64,000 bases of DNA from SLNP01 sp964568875. GTDB lineage: Bacteria; Bacteroidota; Bacteroidia; Bacteroidales; VadinHA17. Made by a program: the position numbers and the translations under genes. The notes under the pieces were generated by a model. It was not told the DNA's origin and did not search any database. It saw nothing but the letters and a program-made list of their open reading frames with translations. The DNA lies in the NCBI GenBank assembly GCA_964568875.1, contig CAZMSH010000008.1:49407-113406 (forward strand), given 5' to 3'. Shown piece after piece: positions 26,113 through 35,309 of the stretch (positions are counted from its first letter, which is position 1; each line of letters starts with the position of its first letter).

Positions 26113-26508
26113 TTAATAAACATAACATAAAATCTCTCCGCCAACATTTTCACTTTTGGCCTCCTTGTCAGTCATCAGCCCCTTAGATGTGGAAATGATG
26201 GCTATTCCAAGTCCGTTCAGAACACGCGGTATATCATCAACTCCGTTATAGCGGCGCAATCCCGGTCGGCTAACCCTTTCCAGTCCCTTGATGGCCGGCT
26301 TACGGCTCTTGGGATCATATTTAAGGGCTATCTTAATGGTTCCCTGCGGACCCTCTTCCAGGAATTTGTAGCTGAGGATGTACCCCTTCTCGTAGAGTAT
26401 TCTTGTAATACCCTTTTTAAGGTTTGATGAGGGTATCTCCACAACCTTATGACCTGCCATTACGGCATTACGGATTCTGGTCAGGAAATCTGCAACTGGA
26501 TCAGTCAT
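26113..26508 (-). CDS. rpsH: Ribosomal protein uS8
   Basis: 131 aa. It starts MTDPVADFLTRIRNAVMAGHKVVEIPSS and ends TDKEAKSENVGGEILCYVY. It binds the central domain of 16S rRNA and in other bacteria represses the spc operon. It lies 16 bp before rplF. Confidence 0.98.
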   Translation of the reverse strand: MTDPVADFLTRIRNAVMAGHKVVEIPSSNLKKGITRILYEKGYILSYKFLEEGPQGTIKIALKYDPKSRKPAIKGLERVSRPGLRRYNGVDDIPRVLNGLGIAIISTSKGLMTDKEAKSENVGGEILCYVY

Positions 26509-26545
26509 CTCTGTATTGATTAATTTGTTTGTACTAATTCATTAA

Positions 26546-26815
26546 CTACCAGCTGGCCTTCTTCACTCCGGGTATAAGGCCCTTTGATGCCATCTCCCTG
26601 AAAGTTATCCTGCTTATCCCGAACTGCCTTATGTAGCCTCTGGGTCTTCCTGTCAGCTTGCAACGGTTGCGGAGACGGATCGGGTTTGAGTTGCGCGGAA
26701 TACGGCTTAAGAGAACATACTCCCCTTCTGCCTTCAGCTGTGCTCTCTTAGCTGCATATTTCTGAACCAGCTTCGCACGCCTTACCTCTCGCGCCTTCAT
26801 TGATTCCTTAGCCAT
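26546..26815 (-). CDS. rpsN: Ribosomal protein uS14, long zinc-free form
   Basis: 89 aa. The long form lacks the CxxC..CxxC zinc knuckle of the short 61-aa type; NRCKLTGRPRGYIRQFGISRITFREMA is the family signature. It lies in the 30S head. It follows rplE by 5 bp. Confidence 0.98.
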   Translation of the reverse strand: MAKESMKAREVRRAKLVQKYAAKRAQLKAEGEYVLLSRIPRNSNPIRLRNRCKLTGRPRGYIRQFGISRITFREMASKGLIPGVKKASW

Positions 26816-26820
26816 ACTGT

Positions 26821-27372
26821 CTAGTTTTTATTTGTTTTAAATGGTAAACCAAAATGCTTCAACAGGGCAAATGCCTCTTCATCGCTCCTTGCATTGGTAA
26901 CGAATGTAATCTGCAATCCCATTATCTTGACAACCTTGTCAAGGTCGATTTCAGGGAATATTATCTGCTCAGTGATACCGAGTGTATAGTTACCACGGCC
27001 ATCGAGCTTGCTGTTAATACCCTTGAAGTCGCGTATACGTGGCAGAGCTACAGCTATCAGTCTCTCAAGAAATTCATACATCCTCTCTTTGCGCAGTGTC
27101 ACCATAACACCTATAGGCATGTTTTTTCTGAGCTTGAAGTTTGAGATATCCTTCTTCGAAACAGTCTGAACAGCTTTCTGTCCGGCTATATCTGATATCT
27201 CCTGAACTGCTACCTCCAGCAGCTTCTTATCGGCGATTGCCTGACCCAGCCCTTGGTTGATGACTATCTTCTCCAACCGGGGCGCCTGCATAACGGTCGT
27301 ATAACCGAACTCCTTTACGAGTGCAGGAATGATCTCCTTATGATACTTGGTCTTTAAAGCAGGGGTATACAT
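26821..27372 (-). CDS. rplE: Ribosomal protein uL5
   Basis: 183 aa. LEKIVINQGLGQAIADKK and GRGNYTLGITEQIIFPEIDLDKV are L5 signatures. It binds 5S rRNA and touches the 30S head. It shares one base with the rplX stop. Confidence 0.98.
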   Translation of the reverse strand: MYTPALKTKYHKEIIPALVKEFGYTTVMQAPRLEKIVINQGLGQAIADKKLLEVAVQEISDIAGQKAVQTVSKKDISNFKLRKNMPIGVMVTLRKERMYEFLERLIAVALPRIRDFKGINSKLDGRGNYTLGITEQIIFPEIDLDKVVKIMGLQITFVTNARSDEEAFALLKHFGLPFKTNKN

Positions 27373-27695
27373 TACTTAATCTCCTCTCCTGATTTTTTTG
27401 AATATCTCACTAATTTATCCTTCTCATTAAGACGTCTTCCTATCCTTGTAGCCTTACCCGATGAAGGGTCTACCAGCAGAAGATTCGAAATGTGAACCGG
27501 GGCCTCTTTCCTGATAATACCACCCTGCGGGCTTTTTGCATTAGGCTTGGTATGCTTTGATACCATATTGACTCCCTCTACCAGGGCTCTGCTCTTTACC
27601 CTGTCGACTTCAAGAACACGGCCTTTCTGTCCTTTCGATTCTCCGGTTATAACCATAACCGTGTCACCTTTTTTTATATGTAACTTCTTTTGCAT
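27372..27695 (-). CDS. rplX: Ribosomal protein uL24
   Basis: 107 aa. The KOW motif KKGDTVMVITGESKGQKGRVLEVD lies at the N-terminus. It starts assembly of the 50S subunit. The ATG at 27695 follows rplN by 14 bp. Confidence 0.98.
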   Translation of the reverse strand: MQKKLHIKKGDTVMVITGESKGQKGRVLEVDRVKSRALVEGVNMVSKHTKPNAKSPQGGIIRKEAPVHISNLLLVDPSSGKATRIGRRLNEKDKLVRYSKKSGEEIK

Positions 27696-27709
27696 AGTTC
27701 TCAGGGTTT

Positions 27710-28075
27710 TTACAACACCTCTGGTGCCAGTGATACTATCTTCATGTACTTATCGCGGAGTTCCCTCGCAACCGGACCGAAGATGCGTGTTCCCCGCACC
27801 TCATCGGCATTGTTCAGAAGAACCACCGCATTGTCATCAAACCTGATGTATGATCCGTCTGAACGTCTTATCTCCTTCTTTGTTCTTACCACAACAGCCT
27901 TGCTGACCTGACCCTTTTTGGCATCACCTGAAGGCATTGCGCTCTTTACCGTTACGATGATCTTATCACCTACCGTGGCATACCTTTTTCCAGTGCCTCC
28001 CAGCACTCTAATACAGAGAACCTCCTTGGCTCCACTGTTGTCGGCTACCGCTAATCTGCTTTCCTGCTGTATCAT
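27710..28075 (-). CDS. rplN: Ribosomal protein uL14
   Basis: 121 aa. It begins MIQQESRLAVADNSGAKEVLCIRVLGG and ends SLAPEVL. It forms an inter-subunit bridge and binds silencing factor RsfS in other bacteria. It lies 2 bp after rpsQ. Confidence 0.98.
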   Translation of the reverse strand: MIQQESRLAVADNSGAKEVLCIRVLGGTGKRYATVGDKIIVTVKSAMPSGDAKKGQVSKAVVVRTKKEIRRSDGSYIRFDDNAVVLLNNADEVRGTRIFGPVARELRDKYMKIVSLAPEVL

Positions 28076-28077
28076 GA

Positions 28078-28332
28078 CTACTTGGCTCTTTCAATTATAT
28101 CTACTAATCTCCATCTCTTATGCCTGCTGAGGGGCCTGGTCTCCATAATACGAACGGTATCACCTATGTTACAGGTATTCTCCTCATCATGAGCCATCAG
28201 CTTCTTGGTACGGTTAACAAATTTTCCGTACATCGGATGCTTTACCTTCCTTTTGATGGCCACAACTATCGATTTGTCCATCATATTGCTGACCACAACG
28301 CCAATACGCTCTTTTCTTAAATTCCTTTCCAT
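28078..28332 (-). CDS. rpsQ: Ribosomal protein uS17
   Basis: 84 aa. It has RKERIGVVVSNMMDKSIVVAIKRKVKHPMYGKFV and GDTVRIMETRPLSRHKRWRLV. It is a primary 16S rRNA binder. It lies 12 bp from rpmC. Confidence 0.98.
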   Translation of the reverse strand: MERNLRKERIGVVVSNMMDKSIVVAIKRKVKHPMYGKFVNRTKKLMAHDEENTCNIGDTVRIMETRPLSRHKRWRLVDIIERAK

Positions 28333-28344
28333 TGCTGATATACT

Positions 28345-28551
28345 CTAGCTGTTTGTTTTCAGATCCAGTTCTCTCTTGCGTAACTCTGTCTCCAGCCTTG
28401 CAATATTCTTCCTGGTATAACCTATTTTCATTGGGTTATCCAGTGGTGAGATCGCATGATTGAGTCTCATTTTCACAAGCATGGCTTTCTCATTGTCAAG
28501 TCTTTCGAGAAGCTCCTGGGAACTAAGTTCCTTTATTTCTGACATTTTCAT
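28345..28551 (-). CDS. rpmC: Ribosomal protein uL29
   Basis: 68 aa, two-helix protein. ELSSQELLERLDNEKAMLVKMRLNHA and NIARLETELRKRELDL are typical. It sits by the tunnel exit, where it helps dock SRP and trigger factor. Confidence 0.97.
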   Translation of the reverse strand: MKMSEIKELSSQELLERLDNEKAMLVKMRLNHAISPLDNPMKIGYTRKNIARLETELRKRELDLKTNS

Positions 28552-28563
28552 CTCTCAATCGTT

Positions 28564-28986
28564 TTATTCCTGAACGTAATCATGCCTTACGACAAATTTC
28601 GTCGTTATGGGCAGTTTCTGTGCTCCCAGACGAAGGGCCTCTTTTGCCACTTCAAAGGGAACACCTTCAGCCTCAAGTATTATCCTGCCCGGAGCAATCG
28701 GAGCAACAAAGCCTTCCGGCGATCCTTTTCCCTTACCCATACGCACCTCAGCCGGCTTCTTGGTTATTGGCTTATCGGGGAAAATGCGGATCCATAGCTG
28801 TCCCTCACGTTTCATGTGTCGCGTAACTGCCTGACGGGCCGCCTCTATCTGCCTTCCCGTGATCCAGGAAGATTCGAGTGCCTTGATACCGAATGAGCCG
28901 AAAGCTAGCTGGTTTCCCCTCTGTGCGTTGCCCTTGACTCTGCCCTTCTGGCTCCTCCTGTATTTGGTCTTCTTCGGTTGTAACAT
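28564..28986 (-). CDS. rplP: Ribosomal protein uL16
   Basis: 140 aa. It begins MLQPKKTKYRRSQKGRVKGNAQRGN and has RQAVTRHMKREGQLWIRIFPDKP and MGKGKGSPEGFVAPI. It organises the A-site tRNA region of the 50S. Confidence 0.98.
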   Translation of the reverse strand: MLQPKKTKYRRSQKGRVKGNAQRGNQLAFGSFGIKALESSWITGRQIEAARQAVTRHMKREGQLWIRIFPDKPITKKPAEVRMGKGKGSPEGFVAPIAPGRIILEAEGVPFEVAKEALRLGAQKLPITTKFVVRHDYVQE

Positions 28987-29024
28987 TGCTCAATGATGTT
29001 AAAATATATACTATACTATGAGGT

Positions 29025-29726
29025 CTATTTCTTTGGTTTCCTCTTGCCAAGTGACTTCGGTTTCTGATTCTTGACTCCTATGTTCGGACTCAGATCGCGC
29101 TTTCCGTATACCTCACCGTTACATATCCATACTTTTATGCCAAGGAGACCTACCTTGGTAAGGGCTTCTGCAAGTGCATAATCTATATCGGCACGGAATG
29201 TATGAAGCGGAATACGGCCTTCCTTGTAGGTTTCGCTCCTGGCCATCTCAGCTCCACCCAAACGACCGCTGATAAGTACCTTGATACCCTCGGCTCCCAT
29301 TCTCATTGTCGATGCAATAGCCATCTTGATAGCCCTGCGGTATGAGATCTTACCCTCAACCTGCCTTGCTATATTGTTAGCAACTATATTAGCATCAAGC
29401 TCAGGACGTTTTACCTCAAAAATGTTAATCTGAACATCCTTTTTGGTAATCTTCTTGAGTTCCTCCTTGAGCTTGTCAACCTCCTGACCACCCTTGCCAA
29501 TGATAATACCCGGACGGGCAGTGTTGACCGTTACCGTAATCAGCTTGAGGGTTCTCTCAATAACTATCTTTGAGATGCTTGCCTTAGCGAGCCTGGCGTT
29601 GAGATATTCCCTTATACGGGTGTCTTCAACCAGTTTCCCGGAAAAATCCTTGCCTCCGTACCAGTTCGAATCCCAGCCCTTAATAATCCCCAAACGGTTC
29701 CCTATCGGATTAACTTTTTGTCCCAT
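29025..29726 (-). CDS. rpsC: Ribosomal protein uS3
   Basis: 233 aa. A KH domain holds RPGIIIGKGGQEVDKLKEELKK (the GxxG loop), and the C-terminal domain has GRLGGAEMARSETYKEGRIPLHTFRADIDY. It lines the mRNA entry with helicase function. It ends with the basic tail KPKSLGKRKPKK. It follows rplV by 5 bp. Confidence 0.98.
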   Translation of the reverse strand: MGQKVNPIGNRLGIIKGWDSNWYGGKDFSGKLVEDTRIREYLNARLAKASISKIVIERTLKLITVTVNTARPGIIIGKGGQEVDKLKEELKKITKKDVQINIFEVKRPELDANIVANNIARQVEGKISYRRAIKMAIASTMRMGAEGIKVLISGRLGGAEMARSETYKEGRIPLHTFRADIDYALAEALTKVGLLGIKVWICNGEVYGKRDLSPNIGVKNQKPKSLGKRKPKK

Positions 29727-29731
29727 CTATA

Positions 29732-30151
29732 TTAGTTTGATGCTGTTTCAATTTCTTTTACCTTGCTGTCAAGTACGAGGGTAACATGGTTTGACCTCTT
29801 GCGTACCCTGTAAGCCCTTCCCTGCGGAGCTGTCTGAAGCCTTTTCAATACTCTGCCGCCGTCTACAAAGGCCTCCCTGACATAAAGATTGCTATCTTCA
29901 ATACGTGACCCTTCATTCTTCTGCTGCCAGTTCGAAATAGCCGAAAGTAAAAGTTTCTCAACCCTCCTCGAGGCCTCCTTCGGACTGAATCTGAGAACAT
30001 CAAGGGCCCTGTTAACATCCATACCCTTGATCATATCAGTTACCAGCCTCATCTTTCTCGGAGATGTGGGACAGTTCCTCAACATCGCCTGGTAAGTCTC
30101 CTTCCTGGCTTCCTTCCGGCGATTGGCTGTTTCTCTTTTCCTTGAACCCAT
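29732..30151 (-). CDS. rplV: Ribosomal protein uL22
   Basis: 139 aa. The core SPRKMRLVTDMIKGMDVNRALDVLRFSPKEA and the beta-hairpin with APQGRAYRVRKRSNHVTLVL reach into the exit tunnel. A basic extension of about 20 residues precedes the core. Confidence 0.98.
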   Translation of the reverse strand: MGSRKRETANRRKEARKETYQAMLRNCPTSPRKMRLVTDMIKGMDVNRALDVLRFSPKEASRRVEKLLLSAISNWQQKNEGSRIEDSNLYVREAFVDGGRVLKRLQTAPQGRAYRVRKRSNHVTLVLDSKVKEIETASN

Positions 30152-30188
30152 TACTTGTCTGTTTTCAATGTTTACAATCTGTCACTTC

Positions 30189-30455
30189 CTATTTCTTGCT
30201 GCCAGCATGTCCCCTGAAAGTACGCGTTGGTGCAAATTCGCCGAGTTTATGTCCTACCATGTTCTCGGTAATATATACAGGTATGAACTTGCTGCCATTG
30301 TGAACAGCAATGGTATGTCCCACAAAATCGGGTGAAATAACCGACCTTCTCGACCATGTCTTAAGAACAGTCTTCTTCCCGCCCTCGTTCATATCCATAA
30401 CACGCTTTTCAAGCTTGAAATCGATGAAAGGTCCTTTCTTGATAGATCTTGTCAT
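30189..30455 (-). CDS. rpsS: Ribosomal protein uS19
   Basis: 88 aa. It begins MTRSIKKGPFIDFKLEKRV and has TWSRRSVISPDFVGHTIAVHNGSKFIPVYI and MVGHKLGEFAPTRTFRGHAG. It binds 16S rRNA in the 30S head near tRNA. Confidence 0.98.
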   Translation of the reverse strand: MTRSIKKGPFIDFKLEKRVMDMNEGGKKTVLKTWSRRSVISPDFVGHTIAVHNGSKFIPVYITENMVGHKLGEFAPTRTFRGHAGSKK

Positions 30456-30463
30456 AATACCAC

Positions 30464-31288
30464 CTATTTTTTACGTCTTTCAATAATATGCTTGTCAGAA
30501 TATTTGTTTCTGCTCCTGGTCTTGTATCCCTTTGAAGGAAGTCCCTTCCTTGAACGGGGATGACCACCTGAAGCCCTGCCTTCGCCACCACCCATTGGAT
30601 GGTCGACAGGATTCATTACAACACCCCTTGTTCTGGGACGGCGACCCATCCAGCGCGATCTTCCTGCCTTTCCACTAACCTCGAGGTTGTGGTCAGGATT
30701 GCTGACCGTGCCTATTGTTGCCCTGCAGGTGACAGGTACCAGCCTTGTCTCGCCTGAAGGTAACTTTATCGTAGCATGCTTTCCGTCACGGGCTGCAAGC
30801 TGTGCATATGAACCCGCACTGCGTGCCATGGCTGCTCCCTTTCCTGGCTTAAGCTCTACATTGTGAACAATGGTACCCAACGGAATGTCGCTCAGATACA
30901 GAGTATTACCCAGGTCAGGCGTGGCTTCCTTACCCGAAACAATCTCCTGTCCAACCTTCAAACCATTTGGAGCTATAATATATCTCTTCTCACCATCGGC
31001 ATACACTACCAAAGCTATCCTTGCCGAACGGTTCGGATCATATTCAATGGTTTTAACCGTCGCAGCTATCCCATCCTTATCACGACGGAAATCAATAATA
31101 CGGTACATCTTCTTATGGCCACCGCCCCTGTACCTCATAGTCATCTTGCCGCTGGCATTCCTTCCTCCTGATTTTCTGAGCGGTGCGAGGAGGGATTTCT
31201 CCGGCTTTGCAGAGGTTACAGTGTCAAACGCACTTATAACCTTGTGTCTCTGGCCTGGTGTAACAGGCTTTAGCTTCCTTACTGCCAT
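30464..31288 (-). CDS. rplB: Ribosomal protein uL2
   Basis: 274 aa. GRNASGKMTMRYRGGGHKKMYRIIDF at the front and MNPVDHPMGGGEGRASGGHPRSRKG near the end, with the conserved peptidyl-transferase histidine in that loop, are L2 signatures. 8 bp separate it from rpsS. Confidence 0.98.
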   Translation of the reverse strand: MAVRKLKPVTPGQRHKVISAFDTVTSAKPEKSLLAPLRKSGGRNASGKMTMRYRGGGHKKMYRIIDFRRDKDGIAATVKTIEYDPNRSARIALVVYADGEKRYIIAPNGLKVGQEIVSGKEATPDLGNTLYLSDIPLGTIVHNVELKPGKGAAMARSAGSYAQLAARDGKHATIKLPSGETRLVPVTCRATIGTVSNPDHNLEVSGKAGRSRWMGRRPRTRGVVMNPVDHPMGGGEGRASGGHPRSRKGLPSKGYKTRSRNKYSDKHIIERRKK

Positions 31289-31297
31289 ATTATATTA

Positions 31298-31588
31298 TTA
31301 TATATTGCTGTAAAAATCGATTGTGTCGCCCTCGGCAAGGGTTATGATAGCCTTCTTCACTGTAGCCTGCTTTCCTGTAATAACACCTGACTTTGTGTAA
31401 CGGCTTTTACGCTTGCCCGCGACAACCATCGTATTGACATCTTCCACCTTCACGCCATAGAGGTCCTCAACAGCCTTCCTGATCTGCAGCTTATTGGCCC
31501 GCCTGGCAACAATAAACCCGTACCGGTTGAACTTGTCACCCTGTGCGGTCATCTTCTCAGTTACTATTGGCTTGATAAGAATATCCAT
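31298..31588 (-). CDS. rplW: Ribosomal protein uL23
   Basis: 96 aa. It begins MDILIKPIVTEKMTAQGDKFNRYGFIV and has NKLQIRKAVEDLYGVKVEDVNTM. It is the tunnel-exit docking site of trigger factor and SRP. Confidence 0.97.
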   Translation of the reverse strand: MDILIKPIVTEKMTAQGDKFNRYGFIVARRANKLQIRKAVEDLYGVKVEDVNTMVVAGKRKSRYTKSGVITGKQATVKKAIITLAEGDTIDFYSNI

Positions 31589-31602
31589 CTCTTTTCAGTT
31601 TT

Positions 31603-32232
31603 CTAATTTTCAATTGTTGCCTGCAAAACGTCAACTGCACTCTCAAAAAAGACCAGAGTTGAGGCCCTCATAATAGTGTATGTATTTAATTCTGAGGTTG
31701 TTATAATCTCAACTCCCGGCAAATTTCGAGATGACAAATATATGTTTTTATTTTGTTCTGGTAAAACAAATAATGATTTTTTGTTCAGCAGATTAAGATT
31801 ACTGCCAACCATTGCCATCTCCCTTGTTTTGGGAGCATCAAAGGAGAAGTCTTCCAGAACTACAATGCTGTTTGCTCTTGCCTTATAGGTAAGTGCTGAT
31901 TTTCTGGCCAATAGCTTAACCTTCTTATTCAACTTAAATCCGTAGAACCTCGGACGGGGTCCGAATATTCTTCCGCCACCCCTGAACAGAGGATTCTTGA
32001 TACTACCGAACCTTGCGGTTCCGGTTCCTTTTTGTCTTTTTATCTTTCTGGTACTGCCGGCTATCTCAGAGCGCTCTTTTGATTTGTGAGTACCCTGCCT
32101 CTGGTTGGCCAGATACTGCTTTGTATCGAGATAAATGGCGTGGTCGCTGGGTTCAATACCGAAAATGGAATCATCGAGATTCACCTTCCTTCCGGTCTCC
32201 TTACCTTCCTTATTGATAACTGCTAATTCCAT
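31603..32232 (-). CDS. rplD: Ribosomal protein uL4
   Basis: 209 aa. The tunnel loop has GSTRKIKRQKGTGTARFGSIKNPLFRGGGRIFGPRPR. Its start overlaps the rplC stop by one base. In other bacteria L4 also represses the S10 operon. Confidence 0.98.
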   Translation of the reverse strand: MELAVINKEGKETGRKVNLDDSIFGIEPSDHAIYLDTKQYLANQRQGTHKSKERSEIAGSTRKIKRQKGTGTARFGSIKNPLFRGGGRIFGPRPRFYGFKLNKKVKLLARKSALTYKARANSIVVLEDFSFDAPKTREMAMVGSNLNLLNKKSLFVLPEQNKNIYLSSRNLPGVEIITTSELNTYTIMRASTLVFFESAVDVLQATIEN

Positions 32233-32852
32233 TACTTCGTAATTATTAAGTATCCACCTTTCGGACCTGGCACCGATCCTTTTACTAACATCAGATTGCT
32301 CTCGGGGATCAGTTTGATTACCCTGAGGCTTATAGCCATTACCTGGTCATTCCCTTTTCTTCCTGCCATGCGCATTCCGGGCATAACCCTTGACGGCCAT
32401 GAAGAAGCTCCCAGTGAACCCGGAGCCCTGAGCCTGTTATGCTGTCCGTGAGTCTGTCCGCCCACACCGCCGAAGCCATGTCTCTTGACAACACCCTGGA
32501 AGCCTTTACCTTTCGACCATCCTCTGACATCAACCCATCTGTCAGGTCTGAAGAGCTCAACTGTAAGAACGTCGCCTGCGTTATACTCTCCCTGGGGGAA
32601 CCCGGTAAATTCAATGAGTTTTTTCTTAGGAGCTGCAGCAGCCTTTTTGAAATGGCCCAGCTCAGCCTTGGTGCACTTTTTCTCCTTCTTATCGTCGAAG
32701 CCAAGTTGCAGTGCTGAATAACCATCCTTCTCCAGGGTCTTCACCTGGGTAACTACACACGGTCCGGCCTCTATAACTGTAACGGGAACATTCTTTCCAT
32801 CCTCATCAAAGATGGAGGTCATCCCTACCTTTTTTCCTATTAATCCCTGCAT
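32232..32852 (-). CDS. rplC: Ribosomal protein uL3
   Basis: 206 aa. It begins MQGLIGKKVGMTSIFDEDGKNVPVTVIEAGP and has the long loop GFQGVVKRHGFGGVGGQTHGQHNRLRAPGS that reaches the peptidyl-transferase centre. 20 bp separate it from rpsJ. Confidence 0.98.
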   Translation of the reverse strand: MQGLIGKKVGMTSIFDEDGKNVPVTVIEAGPCVVTQVKTLEKDGYSALQLGFDDKKEKKCTKAELGHFKKAAAAPKKKLIEFTGFPQGEYNAGDVLTVELFRPDRWVDVRGWSKGKGFQGVVKRHGFGGVGGQTHGQHNRLRAPGSLGASSWPSRVMPGMRMAGRKGNDQVMAISLRVIKLIPESNLMLVKGSVPGPKGGYLIITK

Positions 32853-32872
32853 CGCTTAAATCTTTACCGGTT

Positions 32873-33178
32873 TCACACTTTGATTTCTACTTCAACGCCG
32901 CTTGGAAGCTCAAGCTTCATGAGGGCATCAATTGTTTTTGGTGTCGAGCTGTAGATATCAAGCAGCCTCTTGTATGAAGAGAGCTGGAACTGTTCTCTCG
33001 ACTTCTTGTTCACGAATGTGGAACGGTTAACCGTATAAATCCTCTTATGTGTCGGAAGAGGTATCGGTCCGCTTACAACTGCACCGGTTGACTTAACAGT
33101 CTTGACAATCTTTTCGGCAGACTTATCAACCAGGTTGTGGTCATAAGATTTCAGTTTGATTCTGATTTTCTGACTCAT
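32873..33178 (-). CDS. rpsJ: Ribosomal protein uS10
   Basis: 101 aa. IRIKLKSYDHNLVDKSAEKIVKTVKSTGAVVSGPIPLPT and NKKSREQFQLSSYKRLLDIYS are S10 signatures. It also serves as NusE in transcription antitermination. It starts 2 bp after fusA stops; no tuf gene lies between. Confidence 0.98.
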   Translation of the reverse strand: MSQKIRIKLKSYDHNLVDKSAEKIVKTVKSTGAVVSGPIPLPTHKRIYTVNRSTFVNKKSREQFQLSSYKRLLDIYSSTPKTIDALMKLELPSGVEVEIKV

Positions 33179-33180
33179 CT

Positions 33181-35283
33181 TTAAAGAATTTTTCCTTTTG
33201 TAATTTCTACTATTCTTTTTGCTATTTCTGCAGGCACCTCTTCATAGCGCGAAAACTCCATTGTAGAAGTCGCGCGTCCGGAGGACAGGGTACGAAGTAC
33301 GGTAACATAGCCGAAGTTCTCTGCCAGAGGTACTTTTGCCTTTATTACCCTTGAACCTGCTTTCGATTCCATACCTTCCACCTTTCCTCTTCTCCTGTTG
33401 AAATCACCCACAACGTCACCTACGTACTCCTCGGGTGTTACAACCTCGGCAGACATGATCGGCTCGAGGATTACCGGGTTGCACTTTGATGCGGCATGCC
33501 TGAAGGCCTGCCTTGCTGCGATTTCAAACGACAGAGAATCGGAATCTACAGGATGGTACGAACCGTCCTTGAGAATTACCTTGAGACTTTCAAGCGGAAA
33601 TCCCGCAAGCGGACCGTTAAACATCGCTTCACGAAATCCCTTTTCAACTGATGGGATGTACTCCCTTGGAATATTACCTCCCTTCACGTCGTTTACAAAC
33701 TGAAGGCCCCTGAATCCGGCTTCTGCAGGCATTATCTCAACAATAATATCAGCAAACTTACCCCTTCCTCCGGTCTGCTTCTTAAACACCTCACGGTGTT
33801 CTACAGAAGCAGTTATAGCCTCCTTGTATGCAACCTGTGGTGGTCCCTGGTTACATTCCACTTTAAACTCTCTTCTCAGACGGTCAATAAGTATCTCCAG
33901 GTGCAACTCTCCCATACCGCTTATCACTGTCTGTCCGCTGTCGGGATCATTCTTTACCTGGAATGTCGGGTCTTCTTCTGCCAGTTTACCAAGTGCGAGT
34001 GAAAGTCTGTCAAAATCAGCCTGTGTTTTTGGTTCCACCGCTACTCCGATAACCGGCTCCGGGAAATCCATTGACTCAAGTGCTATCGGCTTATGAATTG
34101 CACAGAGTGTGTCTCCCGTTTTCAGATCCTTGAATCCCACCCCGGCACATATATCACCGGCTGAGATACTTTCTATCGGATTCTGTTTATTTGCGTGCAT
34201 GCGGAAGAGTCGGTTTATCCTCTCCCGTTTACCCGTGCGTATGTTAAGAACGGTATCTCCGGTCTTAAGTACACCCGAATAGACTCTGAGGAAAACAAGC
34301 CTCCCGCTGAATGAATCTGTTGCTATTTTGAATGCAAGCGCTGACATCGGTTCATTGTCATCAGGCTCGCGCGTAATCTCTTCTTCCGTTCTGGGGTCGT
34401 GACCTTTAACCGCTCCTACCTCCACAGGTGAAGGCAGATAACTCACTACTGCGTCAAGGAGTCTCTGTATTCCCTTGTTTTTAAATGCAGCACCACATAG
34501 AACCGGTATAACTATCCCTTTTATTGCGGCCTTGCGCAAGGCTGCAGAAATCTCATCTGGACTGATGGAGTCATGGTCGTCGAGGTACCTTTCAAGAAGG
34601 CTGTCGTCGACATCAGCAAGCGATTCGATAAGCTTCACGCGCCACTCCTCAGCCTCCTCAAGGTGGTCATCAGGAATCGGTTCCATCTGATACATGACAC
34701 CCATCTCGGCATCAGTATACCATACCACAGCCTGCATCTCAACAAGGTCAATCACTCCGCTGAACTTATCCTCTGAACCTATTGGTATCTGTATTGGAAC
34801 CGGGTTAGCCCCTAGTTTATCCTTTATCTGCTGAACCACGCCGAAGAAATCAGCTCCTGACCGGTCCATCTTGTTGACGAATGCCAGCCTGGGAACACCA
34901 TACTTGTTGGCCTGCCGCCAGACTGTCTCCGATTGAGGCTCCACGCCACCCACGGCACAGAATACAGCTACAGCTCCGTCAAGGACTCTGAGAGAGCGCT
35001 CCACTTCAACAGTGAAATCAACGTGGCCCGGAGTATCAATAATGTTTATTTTATACTGGGTATCCCTGTATTTCCAATAGGTAGATGTGGCTGCCGAAGT
35101 AATTGTAATACCTCTCTCCTGCTCCTGAACCATCCAGTCCATCTGGGCATTGCCGTCATGAACCTCACCGAGCCTGTGGGTACGACCGGTGTAGAAGAGT
35201 ATTCTCTCCGTGGTAGTCGTCTTCCCGGCATCAATGTGAGCCATGATTCCGATGTTTCTGGTATATTTCAGGTTGGGATCCAT
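33181..35283 (-). CDS. fusA: Elongation factor G (canonical copy)
   Basis: 700 aa. It drives translocation with GTP hydrolysis. All G motifs are intact: AHIDAGKTTTTERIL (P-loop), ERGITITSAATS (switch I), DTPGHVDF (switch II with the catalytic histidine) and NKMDR. Domain IV has SGMGELHLEILIDRLRREF and the tip sequences of a standard EF-G. It lies between rpsG and rpsJ. It contrasts with the second EF-G-like gene encoded divergently at 36535. Confidence 0.98.
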   Translation of the reverse strand: MDPNLKYTRNIGIMAHIDAGKTTTTERILFYTGRTHRLGEVHDGNAQMDWMVQEQERGITITSAATSTYWKYRDTQYKINIIDTPGHVDFTVEVERSLRVLDGAVAVFCAVGGVEPQSETVWRQANKYGVPRLAFVNKMDRSGADFFGVVQQIKDKLGANPVPIQIPIGSEDKFSGVIDLVEMQAVVWYTDAEMGVMYQMEPIPDDHLEEAEEWRVKLIESLADVDDSLLERYLDDHDSISPDEISAALRKAAIKGIVIPVLCGAAFKNKGIQRLLDAVVSYLPSPVEVGAVKGHDPRTEEEITREPDDNEPMSALAFKIATDSFSGRLVFLRVYSGVLKTGDTVLNIRTGKRERINRLFRMHANKQNPIESISAGDICAGVGFKDLKTGDTLCAIHKPIALESMDFPEPVIGVAVEPKTQADFDRLSLALGKLAEEDPTFQVKNDPDSGQTVISGMGELHLEILIDRLRREFKVECNQGPPQVAYKEAITASVEHREVFKKQTGGRGKFADIIVEIMPAEAGFRGLQFVNDVKGGNIPREYIPSVEKGFREAMFNGPLAGFPLESLKVILKDGSYHPVDSDSLSFEIAARQAFRHAASKCNPVILEPIMSAEVVTPEEYVGDVVGDFNRRRGKVEGMESKAGSRVIKAKVPLAENFGYVTVLRTLSSGRATSTMEFSRYEEVPAEIAKRIVEITKGKIL

Positions 35284-35309
35284 TTCTTCTGTTTCGGGGC
35301 AATGATTAA